Shown piece after piece: positions 13,850 to 27,204 of a stretch of DNA of 64,000 nt. Under the pieces are notes generated by a model that was not told the origin of the DNA, ran no database searches, and saw only the letters and a list, made by a program, of their open reading frames with translations. How positions within the stretch are numbered: the first letter of the stretch is position 1; the number at the start of each line of letters is the position of its first letter. Source of the stretch: Monarcha castaneiventris obscurior (Eukaryota > Chordata > Aves > Passeriformes > Monarchidae); assembly GCA_026261815.1 (NCBI GenBank), contig JAMPIT010000884.1, positions 17,258,210 through 17,322,209 on the forward strand, written 5' to 3'. The translations under genes were made by a program, and so were the position numbers.

Positions 13850-14905
13850 TCACTGACCCACAAGTCCCCTTTTAACTATATAGGCCTTGCACTAACTTGT
13901 GTGCACACTGGACACACTTTGGTGTAACACATATGAAAGTGAGTAGTGAAAGACTTGGCATTATAATCCAAAGTCAGGGTTAAAAAGACAAAACTAGTCA
14001 CATTTAGTTCTGGTACAAGTTCCTTGTAGTAGTTTAATTAACAAAAAAAAAGAGGCATTCAGTAATACAGGACTAAAATAGTAAAATTAAAAAAAAAAAT
14101 GAAAAGAGAAACAGGAAGGAATTAGAAAAAAGGTTGTATGGAATGGTGAATTATAGTCCAAAAACAAGAGATAAAAAACTGCCAATGAAGGGATTAAGGA
14201 AGGCAAGACATTACCAGAGCTGGAAGAAAGATAGATTATTTCAGTAACTGATTTATAACTAAATTGACAGTCTCTTGTGGAGACCATTAGACAACCTCTT
14301 ATTAAACCCTTTCAGTTCTGTATTCCAAAACTCCTGGAAATACAAAGTTAGGTTTCTGAAGTCACTGTGTGTGTCTGTAAGCACAGCTGTATGACATCCA
14401 GCACACTGAGTGCAAACCTTGATTCAGGTATGCAGGTAAGGTGGTAAGCAGTAGAAATTATTGGCAGAATATTCTGTAAGAGCAGGTAAGGACAATGCAT
14501 TCATTTATATAAAGAGACTCATAAAAATGTGTCCATTAAAATATAAATGGTTAAGTAATTAAAGTAAGATTTAAGATCCTGATGACTACATTAAATTATA
14601 GAGAGCAGCTAAAATTTGTTAACAGTTAAAACATGGCAAAAGGGATATCTTGCAGTTTGATCTCCCATGAGTGTGTAGATGCATGGCCTCAAGTACGGAT
14701 AAAAGAACAGATGAAATTCCATAATAAATATTGTATGGCAATGATTTAAAAAATTATTGACTCCTTTTATCAGCTGAAGAGTTCGTCTTTGCTACCTGCT
14801 TTCACCACTTAGACCATGGTTTCACAACATTTTGGTGTGGCACATCAGCAAAGCCTAAATCAGCAAGTTCAGGTCCTTGTTCAGAACCCGAGAGCACAAA
14901 CTCAC

Positions 14906-15094
14906 CTGCTCCTGGGTCATCTTCTGCAGCTCCTTCTCCCAAGCTGCCTGGTCCTCATCCAGGTGGTAGGAAGCAGGCGGGGTGAGCCCACGCAGGATCA
15001 GGGGGTCGCGCTCGTGGCACAGGGCTGTCAGATGGCCGATGTACAACTTCAACTTGCTGCGGTTCTGGTCAAGTTCTAGGAGGGGCTGGATTAT
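14906..15094 (-). CDS. ERC1: ERC1 coding exon (penultimate, 63 codons)
   Basis: On the minus strand the acceptor ..CTGTTGCAG precedes ATAATCCAGCCC, and the exon ends GAGCAG followed by donor GTGAGT. The 189 bases are exactly 63 codons, phase 0 at both ends. The peptide starts I-I-Q-P-L-L-E-L-D-Q-N-R-S-K-L-K-L-Y and includes D-P-L-I-L-R-G-L-T-P-P-A-S-Y and D-Q-A-A-W-E-K-E-L-Q-K-M-T. This is the ERC1-specific segment upstream of the FIP-RBD-like tail and is absent from ERC1b/ERC2-type short C-termini. It is predicted to be helical with a proline-containing break. Including this exon, rather than the mini-exon at 28969-28995, defines the long C-terminal isoform. Confidence 0.95.
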
Positions 15095-16654
15095 CTGCAA
15101 CAGGAGAGCAGAGACAGTGAGGCACAGCCTGACACCCAAGCAGTGATGAAGGCAAAGAGCAGCCTCCAAGTTACAGTCTTGTTCAGCCTCACAGTGGAAG
15201 AAACCTGAACACTTTCCCCCGTCCTCCTGGGCCATAATGTACAATCCATCCAGACAGGAACCAAGGACACTGGGGGAAGGGGTGCAGTGATGACAGCTGT
15301 GTGATTAGTTTGGGAAATAATGATGATGGGGTGAAAAATGAAATACTAACTGAATGCATCAACTCTACTGATTATCCAACAGTACTTCAGTTTAACTACT
15401 TCAACAAAAAATGATTTTTCTGATAAAAGGGGTCTGTCCACAGCTAAGGCAAAGGCAATACAGATTTTTAGTTTGCTTTGCCAATAAACATTTCATTGTA
15501 AATTAAGTATGCAATAAACATGTTCTAAAGAGAATAGCTTCAAATGATGCCAAAACACAACAATTCTAAGATGAATGCATCTCTACTGTAGAAACTGGAT
15601 AGAGACATATTCACCTGGTGAATCATTCTGGTGAAGATATTCACCAGAAAGTAAAAATTCAGTTTTTTATAATCTTTTACAAAGTTAAGGTATAGCTGTC
15701 GATAGTTCTGAAAAGGCAACAACTTTTGTTAAACAAGCCAGATTCTATATAACAAACTAAAAACTAAAATCTAAGGACTTTAATAAGGTAGTATTTTATT
15801 TCATTATACTTTACCCAATCTGAATCTAATCATCATTCCTCAATGCAATCCAAGCTAGAGTCATCCACTTCCCATAAAAAGTATCTGAAGAACCATTTTT
15901 CATTTTTTTACAAAAATATAGAGCTCAAGTGCATGAATACCTGCTGGGTATCCCTCACTGTGACCTCCCACAAGAATACTGCTTTGTTTGTTCTAGATGT
16001 TTGTGGGCACATATTCAAAACTGCAGTAATGCAAACCTCTAAGGTTTGCAGCTGATGAAAAATTAGGGAAGAACTGGGCTTAGGGCCTCCTTTCCATAAA
16101 ATGAGGTGCTGGGCAGGGAGAGCTGGGAAGCCTTGCCAAAGTCCTGGCAATTTCTGTCCGTGTTCCCAGGCAGAGGCTGCACCTGCTGTTTGTTAGTGGG
16201 CTGGGGATATCTTTTCAATAGGACACCTCTGACCCTGCTAATGAATAAGGAGTGAGATAATCTCTGAGTCAACAAAACAGGGTGCTGGCATTACTTTCAA
16301 CAAAGACTCTGGCTTCGACCCCTTTTAATAAGGCTGTCAGGGCTCACTTATTTTGTTTCTAGTGCTGTTTTACATGGATTAGTTTCTGTAGAGCATGAGG
16401 ATCTGAGAGGCATGGCTAAGCAGCTAACTCATGTCAGGCTCTGTGCCCTGCCGAGCTCAGCTGGGCTCAGCAGCCCACACCAGCACGTCGGGGTGGTGCC
16501 ACAGCCACACGGCAGCCACGGGACAGGAGACAGGCAAGAAACCTGCAGGAGAGACAGGGAGCTCATGTGCTTTATTAAAAACCCCAGCGCTGTGGGCAGC
16601 CTTGGGGCAACCTCTGCTTGCACACACGAACACACACATAAAAAAAAGGCTTTG

Positions 16655-17700
16655 TTCTATCAGGAGGGGGTGAGTGGACAAGGATGGAGAACTGGCTGAA
16701 GGGCAGATCCCAGAGGGCTCTAATTAGTGGCACAGGGAGGAGGCCTATTACAAGGGTCGGTAGTGGGCCCAGTATTATTTAACTTATTCATCAACGACTT
16801 GGATGAAGAGGCAGATGCTTTCTCAGCAAGTTCACTGGTGACACAAAGCTGGCAGGAGTGTCCAATACCCCAGAGAGCTGTGTAGGCCTTCAGAGGGACC
16901 TCGACAGGTTGGAGAGATGGGCAGGGAAGAAGTGTCTGAAATTCAGCAAAGACAAGTGCAGGATCCTGTACCTGGGGAGGAATAACCCCATGTACCAGCA
17001 CAGGCTGGGGCTGACCTGCTGGGAAGCAGCTCTGCAGAGAAGGACCTGGGGGTCCTGGTGGACAGCAAGCTGCCCATGAGCCAGCAGTGTGTCCTTGTGG
17101 CCAAGAGTATCTTGGGGTCGATTAGGAAAAACATTTACAGCAGGTCAAGGGAAGTGATCCTGCCCCTCTACTCAGCTCTGGTGAGGCCACACCTGGAGTG
17201 CTGTGCCCAGGTCTGGGCTCCTCAGGACAAGAGGGACACAGAGCTCCTGGAGTGGGTGCAGTGGAGGGTGACAAAAATGTTGAAGGGACTGGAGCATCTC
17301 TCTTACAAGGACAGGCTGAGGGAGCTGGGCCTGTTCAGCCTCGAGAAGAAGTAGCTGAGAGGGGACCTCATCAATGTCTAAGTATCTAAAGGAAGGGTGT
17401 CAAGAGCATGGACCAGGCTCTTCCTGGTGGTGCCAGGCAATAGGACAAGGGGCAATGGGCAGAAACTGATGCACAGAAGTTCCACCTGAACAGGATGAAG
17501 AATTTCTTTCCTGTGCAGGTGCCCAAGCACTGAAACAGAATGTCCAGAGAGGTTGTGGAGTCTCCCTCAGTGGAGACATTCAGGAACCCTCTGGATGCAA
17601 TCCTGTGCTGTGTGCTCTGGGATGTTCCTGCTCTAGCAGGGAGGTGGGGCCAGATGAGCCACTGTGGTCCCTTCCAACCTTACCATTCCATGAATCAGGG
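16655..17700 (+). mobile_element. CR1 LINE, 5'-truncated, with 3' end
   Basis: The plus strand covers the C-terminal part of a CR1 ORF2 reverse transcriptase and the 3' UTR to the terminal 'ccttccaaccttaccattccatgaatc'. Recognisable pieces are N-W-L-K-G-R-S-Q near 16690, G-P-V-L-F-N-L-F-I-N-D-L-D-E near 16768-16809 and, in another frame, K-F-T-G-D-T-K-L-A-G from 16828. C-R-I-L-Y-L-G-R-N-N-P and L-V-R-P-H-L-E-C-C follow further on. The copy is dead: at least two frame changes are needed, and the catalytic F-A-D-D of the family reads F-T-G-D. It lies in the opposite orientation to ERC1. 5' truncation is typical of incomplete reverse transcription. Confidence 0.92.
16768..17354 (+). pseudogene. 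Decayed CR1 ORF2 reverse transcriptase C-terminal region
   Basis: This is the coding relic inside the CR1 copy. The open stretch at 17058-17354 reads M-S-Q-Q-C-V-L-V-A-K, then [12 protein letters not shown] and [16 protein letters not shown], the usual C-terminus of CR1 ORF2. The preceding open stretch (16858-17079) is in a different frame, so a frameshift lies near 17030-17060, and a further shift separates the R-T core piece at about 16768-16827. The second aspartate motif of the RT active site has lost its first Asp (F-T-G-D for F-A-D-D). Confidence 0.85.
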
Positions 17701-19652
17701 ACTGCAAACTGCAGCAGGGCAGAATACTCTGCTGTCCTGTATACAGGGCAATAGGAAGGGATATTTTAATAGAATCAACACAGTTACATTTCACTTCCAT
17801 CACGAAGCAAAACTGCCTTTAGCCAATTATATCAATCAGCCTTGGTTATTTATTAAATTTGCACTGTGTAGCCCCATTTCATACAGTATGTGTTACCAAG
17901 ATTATGATCTGAAAGTGTATTGCCTGTACAGGTGAAAACCAGTGATGCTTCTAATTTAACTGATGTCTTTCCTTTCTTTCTTCCTATTCGGTTTGCCCAC
18001 AGAGGGTAAAATGATGGAGTATCACTTTTAAAGAAGATATTGTTCTATAAAAATGTAATAGTCAATGTCTAATAACTAGCTGTCTAATCAATGTAGTAGG
18101 TGCCTTGTATTCTTTTCAGATACCAGTCTATTGACTGGTGCAGATTCCAGTTTGAAAAAAATCTGACTGGACAACCTTCCTGGCTATTGTTTGTGAATAG
18201 AAACCCTCCTTGATGAAGAGACAGCAGAGATACCTAGCAAGCAAGAATGGAAGATTTTCACAGAACAGTTGAATTTGACTGCTCAGGGATAAATCCCCTT
18301 TCGAAGCACATTCCTCCTGTACCCTTCCCCCTCTTACCTCGAGCTGGAAACAGGCCAAATGAGGCGTGTGAAAGTTCTTAACTAGCAGCCCTCCCAAAGC
18401 TGTTCACCGAGCAATCATTCCTCTCACTTGGGATCCATTAAACGCTGCCAGTCAAGTAGGAAGTGCCCTTCTATCTGCGTTCCTGCCATATCTAATTCGA
18501 ACTGGCCACTTAGCAAGAGGCACCGTGCTTCCCACACAGCAGAGCTGCCCCTGCCTTATCTCAAGAGGGTGTAAGAGCATTTGCTAAGTGGAAAAGCAGG
18601 GCAGAGCTGGATTCATAACACACATTGCGTTCTCATGATCAGCTCAGAGCTGCAGAGCTTTCTAGGAAAACAACGGCTAAACAGACCAAACCCAGGAGTA
18701 TCTTCTAAAGCAGCCCTCATTCATTAATTGCCCTGATAGGTTTGGGCCATCCTCATCAATGCATGGAATGAAGTCTGCTTAATGTACCCTCAACTTCCCA
18801 ATATTGCTAATGGCCAGCTAAGTTTGACAACGTTTCACTAAAAAAGGCAATCGCTACAACTCTGAGGCAGAAATGTGAAATGCCTGACAAATCTCTCATG
18901 CAAACCCAAACCACCTCAAACAACTAATAAAGACTTCTGTGAACATTTTTAAAATGCAACTTGCAAACAACATGTTCAGCTTTCTGCGATTTTGTACTTT
19001 TTTTTTAAATCTTTGAGTATGAAAAATGTGAATCTAATGAGTTTCAGAAGTCATTGGGGCAAAAAATCTTTAGAATGAAATGATACTACTTCTTCAGTGG
19101 TGCAGCTCTGCTGTTGCTGGATAATGGTCAACTGAAATATGGGTAAACTGAATTTAAAGTTTTATATGCTGAGCCCCTGCATTTAAATACGTATAGATAT
19201 ACAGCAGTGTCTACTGGAAATATGCAAAAATACACAGGTGGTTATTTGACAAAGAAAACCAGCAAATGTCCAGAGACATCTGCAGAAAAAAGAATGAATG
19301 TAATCAATGTGCAATTCACCACAACCACCAGCTTTAAATTATGCCTTCTCCAGGCAGAAGGGTTAATCACCTGGTCACCTTTCTCCCTGCTAACAATCCC
19401 TTTTTCTCTGAAGGAAGCAAATTTGCAGAAAGTAATTAACTTTACTAATTTCAGAGAATACCTTCTATATTTCTACTTAAAAAATCTGCAGCTGCCATTT
19501 TGAAATAAAGTCTCATAGACAGCCCTAAAAGCCTGTCTGTTTTGCAACTGCATCAGCTGGCCTTGCAAAAGTTATCTCCTTACACAACTTGCCTTACTCC
19601 TCAGAATAAGCACCAGTGTGGAGGTTGATCATGGATCAACAGCAGTTATTGT

Positions 19653-19669
19653 AAAAAAAAAAAAAAAAA
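19653..19669. repeat. A17 homopolymer
   Basis: Seventeen consecutive A residues on the plus strand. No recognisable retroposed gene or SINE body precedes it, so it is a simple mononucleotide tract rather than a demonstrable poly(A) tail. Confidence 0.9.
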
Positions 19670-22600
19670 CCAACATCTTCTGACGCAGCAAGGGCAATAT
19701 AAAGTGCCACATGTACATTTGGCACTGGCAGGACTGCTGTCATACCCCCCTATTAGCCTAATTACCCTGCCTGCACATACTCTGTGTGTATATATCCACT
19801 TCAGAACCCTGAAGGGCAGAGTGATGCTGGTGAATGGTCTTCATTTTGCAATCAAATAATTCAGTAATTTTTCTTATCTTACCCCTAAATCTCTAAATAT
19901 TTGTGAGAAAAAAAATCCCTGGAAGTACAGCTACATCAAGAAGAAAATAAAGTAGAACTCACAAGTAATCTCAGGTGTCAAAGTAAACAACGTGAGGTAA
20001 AAATGACAGTGTTTTTGTATTAAAAGTGTTACAAAGAAGTGTAGGTGGAATGAATCTGAAAGTTTCCAAGGAATTAAGTAATTTGAGAAACAATCTAGCT
20101 TGCCAGCCTGGTCTACACACCATGAGTGCTCACTGCAAATCCTGCACAGCATAAATAAAGAAGGAATTCTTGAAAAAATCCAAGCAGAAACCCAAAGCAC
20201 CACCAAACATCCCCTCAAGACTTCAGACTGAATGTAACAAATATGTTTGGAAACACAGTGCAGGTAGTCCTTTAACTCCTATCAATCACATCTGTCATGT
20301 GAGCGTGCAAAATTATTTTCAAACTTTGTTACACACAGTTGCAACTATGCTACCCAACAAAACCTACTTCCCAAACTACCATTACACAGGAGAAGATGGG
20401 GCCAAAGATTGTGTAAGCACATAAGGTTGCTGAAAAGAAATTATTTCAAAAGGACCTGACAAATCTCTGCATACCTCCCTGTATCTGGGTTTTATTATAG
20501 ATATTGCCAGACAAGAATATTTTGCCTATATAGCTGAATACCTTATATTGGGAGATCTAGAAAAAAGCTAAGATACTGAGTGACACGGTCTGGAAATCTT
20601 TGCATGGCAAATTGAATTATGCCTTCTTGCTCAGGCCATTTCTGTTTGTTTGGCAACAAACACAAGGGTTCAACAATAATCTTGTAACCACTGAATGCAA
20701 TGGAGTTTTATGAGGCATGAATTTGGCTCAGAATGTGCAAAGCTTTCCCAAATTCAGAGCAATTTATCACTGATGTCTTCCCTTCATTATTTTAAATGGA
20801 AACAGAAGAAAGTTCTCAAAAAGACACATCTTGACCTCAGTTCAGTTCAGCTCAGTTCACTGATGCACAGAGATACTTGGTTTCTTCAGAAGACCCCAAT
20901 GCAAATGCTCAAGGACAGGCTCAGTATTCTTTAGATTTGTTTTAAAGACAAAAAAGGATTTAACTCTAACCTTCATAATTTTCTCCTCATAAACTAGAAT
21001 AATATACGTGAGGAGCTAAAAGAGATTCTGGCTATTTTGACAGAGCTGTCTTACTCAGTTCCTTTCTGACAGAATCAATTAGGAAATCATTTTTAGATAG
21101 CAAATTATTTTTGAAATTTTTATACACCATGAACAAATCCCATGGATTAATGATTTCCAGAGCTCACCCTCTTCACCTTGGGAAAAATCCAGACCAGAAA
21201 AAAGAACAGAGAAAACACAAATCAGGGAAAGGAGTTTTGTCATTAGCTCCCTCTGTTTAAATAAAAGCTTTTCCCCATCATGTAGGTGAAGCAGAGAATT
21301 GCAGTGGGTTGGTAGGGTTCCTAAAGCACTGAAAAAGAGCAAGTAGTTCTAAAATATTTTTATACATAACAAATCCAGAAGTGCTTTCCATGACACTGGC
21401 AACTTTCACTTACGTGGGCTGCGGAGCAAAGTTGGCAGAGAACCATGTGAGGAACAGCAGGGACTGCTGGAGATCAGAGCTGAAACACTGATGTGAGGGG
21501 CTTGTAACTGGACCAGGGGGAAAATGAACACTCAGCAATGGGACACCTCAGCAGAGCTGAAGGGGGTGTTTGCACACAGCTTGAATTTTACCTGTTTCCT
21601 CAATCCCTGACTTTCAAAAGCAAAAGCTCAGTCTCTTACCTCTAAACACAACTGACTGCCTTGTGCACACCTCGCCTGTCTTCTGGGACAGCCCACAGGC
21701 CTCTTCCCCTGGGACACAGGAGAGGAGTCTGTGCCTTAACTGCAAGATGAGACCAAAACATACAAACTGAAATGCTGCTTTATTTCTCCAAGGTTTTTTT
21801 CCTTCAAAATTTTTTGGAATCCAGCAACGCCAGAAGCTTAGCTCTGGAGCAAAACAGGACAGGTCAAAAGAACCTAAAATCTGCACTTTCGTTATTAAAA
21901 TCTCCTTCATTTGAACACTTCATCCCTGTAAGTTGTGTTAGTTACCAGGTTAAATTTTTGAATAATAAATTAAATTATAGGAAGCTGTGAAACTGGGTAG
22001 TCAGACTTATGATACTGACAATTAAAATATAATCAAGGAAAACAAAAAAAAATATTCTCACAGTAAGCAAAAATAGTTTAACAACTGTTTGCAGCTTGTA
22101 CATGACACTGTGGATTTAAATAGCATTTTTCTGATCAAACTTTTGTAGGTCTAACTAGGCAAGTTTTGATTTCACAGAGTCAGTCAGATTTTATGCTGCT
22201 TCCTTCTCTACAAAAATACAGCAGCTTGAGAATAAGTAAGAACAACCTGCTTACATTTTCAATGCATTCAAGCTTTCTGGCACTTGCTGTCTACGCAAGA
22301 GTGACTGAGGAAGTACACACATTTCTGGCTGTGCTGGATTTTGTCTATTGCTTCTTCCTATTACAAAGGATTAAAGGGAACAGTGGCTAACACTCCTCTG
22401 TTTGAAAGCAGAACATGGCACCAATGCACAGGAGAGCATGTCCATGGCCATGCTGATGCATCAGGGACCCTGCTCTTCTGCCTCCCTGCTGCCTGTTCCA
22501 CTGCTAATGCAAACCAGAAGGTATTTCTTAAGTGGGCTACCAGAGAACACAATCAGTGCTTTTCCTGTTCAGAGGAACTATAACCTCCCCATCTGCAGGT

Positions 22601-24404
22601 GACAGGAATCTTGGTCTTGTCCTTCTCTTAACACTGGGTCTCCATTCTGCTGTTGCAGCTCTCTACCTGCTGACAGACCTGTTCAAAGCAAAGACTTGTG
22701 AAGGTGTATCTGTCTTTGGAAAGCCTTTTCAGAGCTGCCAGCTCTACATTCAAATGCAAAATCCCATGAATAAATACACCTATTTATACATATATATAGT
22801 AGTTCTCATCTGAAAGTTACTTTAACAATCAGATGTAGTTGGAGAGCCTGTGGTGAGCCTGTGAGATGGAACTGTAAATCCTGACATGTCCATCAGTCAT
22901 TATGAACTTTACCAGCCAGGAAAATGCAGTGTCTAGATTGGCTACATGCCCGTATGGTTTTTATTTTAGTTACAATTCCCCGGAGCTTATTTTCATACTT
23001 AATACACTGCAAAGCAGGTTTGGGCTTGATTCTTTTTCTAACATTGCTCATCCCCTCTCTCCCTCAGCTCCTTTCCTCCTAACTGACAACTAAAAGGCCT
23101 TGGCTGCAGCTGTTCCTCCTCTGTCTCTGTCCCATCTATGAGTGCCAGAGCTCAGGGTAACTGGGAGTAGTTAGTGATAGCACAGACTATCACACAAACT
23201 GCAAGGAACAACTCTCCTGGAAGTGGCCAGAAACAGCAATGTTCAAGTGCAGAATTCCTACTTGCTACAAAGACCAAGCCACTAGTAGAAGATCATGTTC
23301 AGCTGCAAATCAAAAGAGAAAATAAGACACAGACCTGGCATAATCTCATCTGGCAGAAATGAATGATGGCCTTTTTGCAATTGTTTTGCTGAAAAGCACA
23401 AATCTCTACAAAAAGAAACCAGCCATCTGTTTTGAATGTTTTAGACTGTAAGTATCTACTTGTGCTCTTCTTTGATCTATAAGAATAATAGGAAGACAGT
23501 GATACAGTCCAGTTACACCTCTGTTGTGAGTGCTTAATTCAACCCAGAGCTGCAGATTACAATATTCCATCTGGAAATCTTAGTCTTATCATTCTGGGAT
23601 CAGAAAGAAGATGAACAGTGTATCAAGATCAGTTCTTTTGTGCTCACAGATATAACATTCTTGGACAGAGAATACATTCTTCTGACAGAAATTAGTTATT
23701 AAACAGCAAAATAATAGTTAAAAAAAAAAGAAAGCTAGCAGAAGAATTGTTCTCCAAAAGAAGAAAAGGACCAGGAGCAGAAGTTGACTTTGTCTCAAGG
23801 ACAGCATTCCTCTCTAACCCTCCTAAGGATTAATTAGTTACATCCCCTTATCTGAGTGCATCACATTTGGGTTCTTACTAAAAGGTTGCCCATCTGAAAA
23901 GTGGCAGTGAAGAACCCTGTCTGTCACCAATATGACAAAACAAATCTGGCATCTCTCTCAGTCAGGACAAGGCATAATGTTTAAGCAATGTAAGATTATC
24001 TCACGTAGCTGCCTTCAAATTTTGCACAGGGTATGTCTCCAAGGCAAGCAAAAGACACTTTCAGAATGCTTTTCCACACCTGGATGAAGAATTGTAATAA
24101 TATCATTATTATACTACACAATTAGTTTGTAGATTTTAGAGGGAGGAAGAAATGACTCTTCAGAAGACAAGAGATGACAGTAAAGAACAAGAAGCAGTGG
24201 TCTAAAGAGCTTTGTTCAGCATGCTGGAAAAGGCAGCTCCTTGAAAATATGGGTTATTTTCCCTTTTCCTGGGAAGGAATAGGACCTTGGAAAAAAATAA
24301 GAAGTAGTAACAGAGTCAAATACAAATCCAACATAATTTTGGGAACAATTTCAAAATGAGGTATTAGAATCACCATCGTATCACTTTAACAAGACAATTT
24401 CCAA

Positions 24405-24525
24405 ATATTGCACAGTAATAATACCTAGCATTTATACAGCACTTTTCCCAAGCAGAACTTGCACTTTCACAAAAACTTCAGCTCATTTTACAATTAGAGA
24501 ATTTGAGACAGGGAGAAAGAGAACA
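24405..24525 (+). repeat. Ancient amniote interspersed repeat fragment (CR1/L3- or MIR-like tail)
   Basis: The plus strand shows 'aataatacctagcatttatacagcactttt', then 'cttgcactttcacaaa', then 'cagctcattttacaattagagaatttgagacaggga'. This order resembles the widespread old amniote repeat pattern in which a 'catttatatagcgctt' part is followed by 'attttacagatggggaaactgaggca'. It is heavily diverged, and I cannot assign the family by eye. Confidence 0.5.
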
Positions 24526-27198
24526 AGTGAGTGGTTGGAGACGATGCCAGGAAAGAATTTATCTTCTGAATCGTGGCCTAGTACTGTATCCAGTAAATTA
24601 CAATGTAATATGAGTCAGGCATGAAGGCCTGGTGGTTTTGACCATTTTGCATGATCTAACAATTAAAAAGACCATATTGAAAATAAATCTAGTCAAAAGG
24701 CTTATGAGGTCACAGTGTAGTGAGTGAATACTGAGAACCTCCAAAGTGTGACAGTAGGACAAGCAGTTCTGTGCATGTTGCAAGCATAAAATGTGTCTCG
24801 TGGAGAGAAGATCACATTTATGAAGTGAACGTATGCCTGTTTAATTTAAACATGGAACTCACCAAGAAAAAACATTCACTTTGCTAAAAGAAATCAGCAT
24901 ATTAATCCAAGCATCAAATAATGTAGAAAAAAAATTTATGTTCTCCTCAAACTTCCAAGTACAGATGCTTCCAGTGTTGTAGTGATCTCAATGAAAACTT
25001 CATGTGGTTTGACTGCTGTGGCAAAGGTTAAATTAAGCCTTGAGATGTCCTGCCCACAATGTCAGTATTGTTATCCCTTCCACCATCGTAGTAGTTACAG
25101 TTCTTCTGACTGTTGCCTGTCCTTTATTTCTGCCACTTTGCCCTAAATCTGTTTGAATAGCCATGCATATGGCTGGGTGACTGGGTGTCCATTCACTGTG
25201 TATTTCCTTTCAGCTGTAAAATAAAAATACCTCCTACACAACAAAAAGGAAATTGTGAATGCTCCTCCTGGGCATTCCTAGGGATGACACAAATTGCTCT
25301 ACAGAGACAAGCTGGAAACACATGGCTTACAACCCTGAGTGTTCAGTTGGTTTTTGCATACATCTATTAGTATCAGCTTCTCTGTGAGGTTTCCATGTTT
25401 CTATCATTCTTACTGGAATTCAGTTTAATATCTTTGTCCTAATAAATGCAATACAGAAATGTCATTCAAGTCTCATTACCCTTCAAAAATCACAGATGGC
25501 TACTTAGAATGAGATTGGTTTTGGGCACAATATACTCATTAAGTAGACATAAGAATATAAGTGGATTTGGGAACATTAGATGGTCTTGATTAAAAACTAA
25601 ATTTAAAAAATTCAAACTAATTTTACTAAACTTTCTTCAAATTGATGACTTTTCCTCTATTTCAGTTTTTAGATTTAGATGACCCTAATCTACAGAAAAA
25701 CTCTTGGCAAAGCCAAATTATAATATTGAATTGACTGTTTTTCAGTTCTTAAAAACGAGCCAAATATTTCCCTGTAATGACTTAACCCCTCTTTCCACCA
25801 CAGACTTCACCTCTGAAATCTGAAGTGTGAAATTCTGCTAGTGTCTTCAGTGCTCAACTCCCAATGCTTACTGCTTCTGAGTTAAAATCTGTCAGACTCG
25901 AGTATTAAGGAAAAATGTCACAAAGAAGAGCCTTTTTGTCTTAAAATATTTTTACACCAATAGGAATTGCCAATATTTTCCTAATCTTGAAATATCCCCA
26001 TTTTTATGCACTCCAGTTCTGTGCTAGCTCTTTGACCATTCCACTGTTGCTCTAATAACCATAATATTAATTTTCAGTTAATGAATGGATGAGTGGATGA
26101 AGCAGATTTCTGAACCACACCCACACTTTCTCCCATTTTAGGTAGCACAGCTGTGCTTCACAAGAAAACGGGATGAATTCAGCAGCTTGGGAAATTTCTG
26201 TATGGAAGCTTTGCTTCTCCTTCCCCCATGCAGCACACGCCTGGCACAGATTTACAGGAAGATACACCCACATACACACCTATCCTTTTGCATGTATTAG
26301 ATCTCTTCAGGTGTAAATTCATATTATTTTTGATAAAAGTGAGTAAGAACTAATTAAGCCATTGCCCAGATCACGTTAGCATTTGAGAAAGACCAAAGAG
26401 CATCCTCATGTGAAATCACACTGGAATACACTTGGAGATAGAGGAGGCTTGAGCTCTATCTGGGGAATAAAAGAAGTCATAAGAAATTCAGACAGCAAGG
26501 AAACGAGCCTAGTGAAAAATGCTAGGAAAGACTATTTCAAGATGAAAGATTGTATTTACACTGAACTATAAACTGAAATGTAAACGACCATCTCAGAAAT
26601 TACAGGGAGGGTACGTATGTTTTTGTGCTCCATTTCAGGAGAGCTCTATCTGATAATGCTGTCATGGACACACCTGACATAATTAAATGCTAAATTCAGT
26701 CAATTCCAGAATGCTGGAGGGGAAAACCCTTAAGACCTAAACCACAAAAATAAAATAGTTAACTATTGTACATAGTTTTTTGGTCTCCATTTAATCTTCA
26801 GCATTGACCAGAGGTGATTGCATCCACAGACCTGAAGGAACTTTAAAAAAGAAACTTATTGCCAAGTCCTGTGCTATTAGTTACATTCTATCATTGTAAT
26901 ACATAAATTTAATTTAACACATGGAGGTCAGGGACTCTGTAAAAGAGACTAAGGACTTTTTTTTCATGAACATGGAATATCATGGTAAAAACGTACTCTG
27001 TTGGGAATAACTGGCTTGGGAAGCATCCATCACCTTTATACTCTCCCTGCTGATGTATGCACGACAATCTTGAGGCTGACAAGTTTCTCAGAGGAGATGC
27101 ATGTTAAGGCAAGGCTGCTGGCTGACTCATTATTTTGACTGGGATATTCTAGCATGCTTTCCTGAGGAAAGTGCCTCAAAGTTAAGAGATAAGCTGTA

Positions 27199-27204
27199 TT
27201 TAAT
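27199..27204 (-). terminator. Possible ATTAAA poly(A) signal for the short ERC1 isoform
   Basis: TTTAAT on the plus strand reads ATTAAA on the minus strand. It is the first common poly(A)-hexamer variant I noticed downstream of the alternative stop at 28969; no AATAAA was found between. This would imply a 3' UTR of about 1.8 kb that includes the 18-bp minisatellite. Use is speculative. Confidence 0.2.

Larger units (their letters stand above)
4498..14905 (-). other. ERC1: ERC1 intron (terminal intron of the long isoform)
   Basis: This intron of about 10.4 kb is bounded on the minus strand by GTGAGT (14905-14900) and ..TTGCAG (ending 4498). It is mostly AT-rich unique sequence. It holds a CR1 3' fragment near 11.77-11.95 kb and three 11-bp tandem units at 13817-13849. 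A more GC-rich block at about 6430-7200 carries overlapping open frames on both strands, none recognisable. A second such block at 10160-10830 contains a 175-codon minus-strand frame that I could not assign. I see no exon-like segment with good splice sites and ERC1 similarity. Confidence 0.85.
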
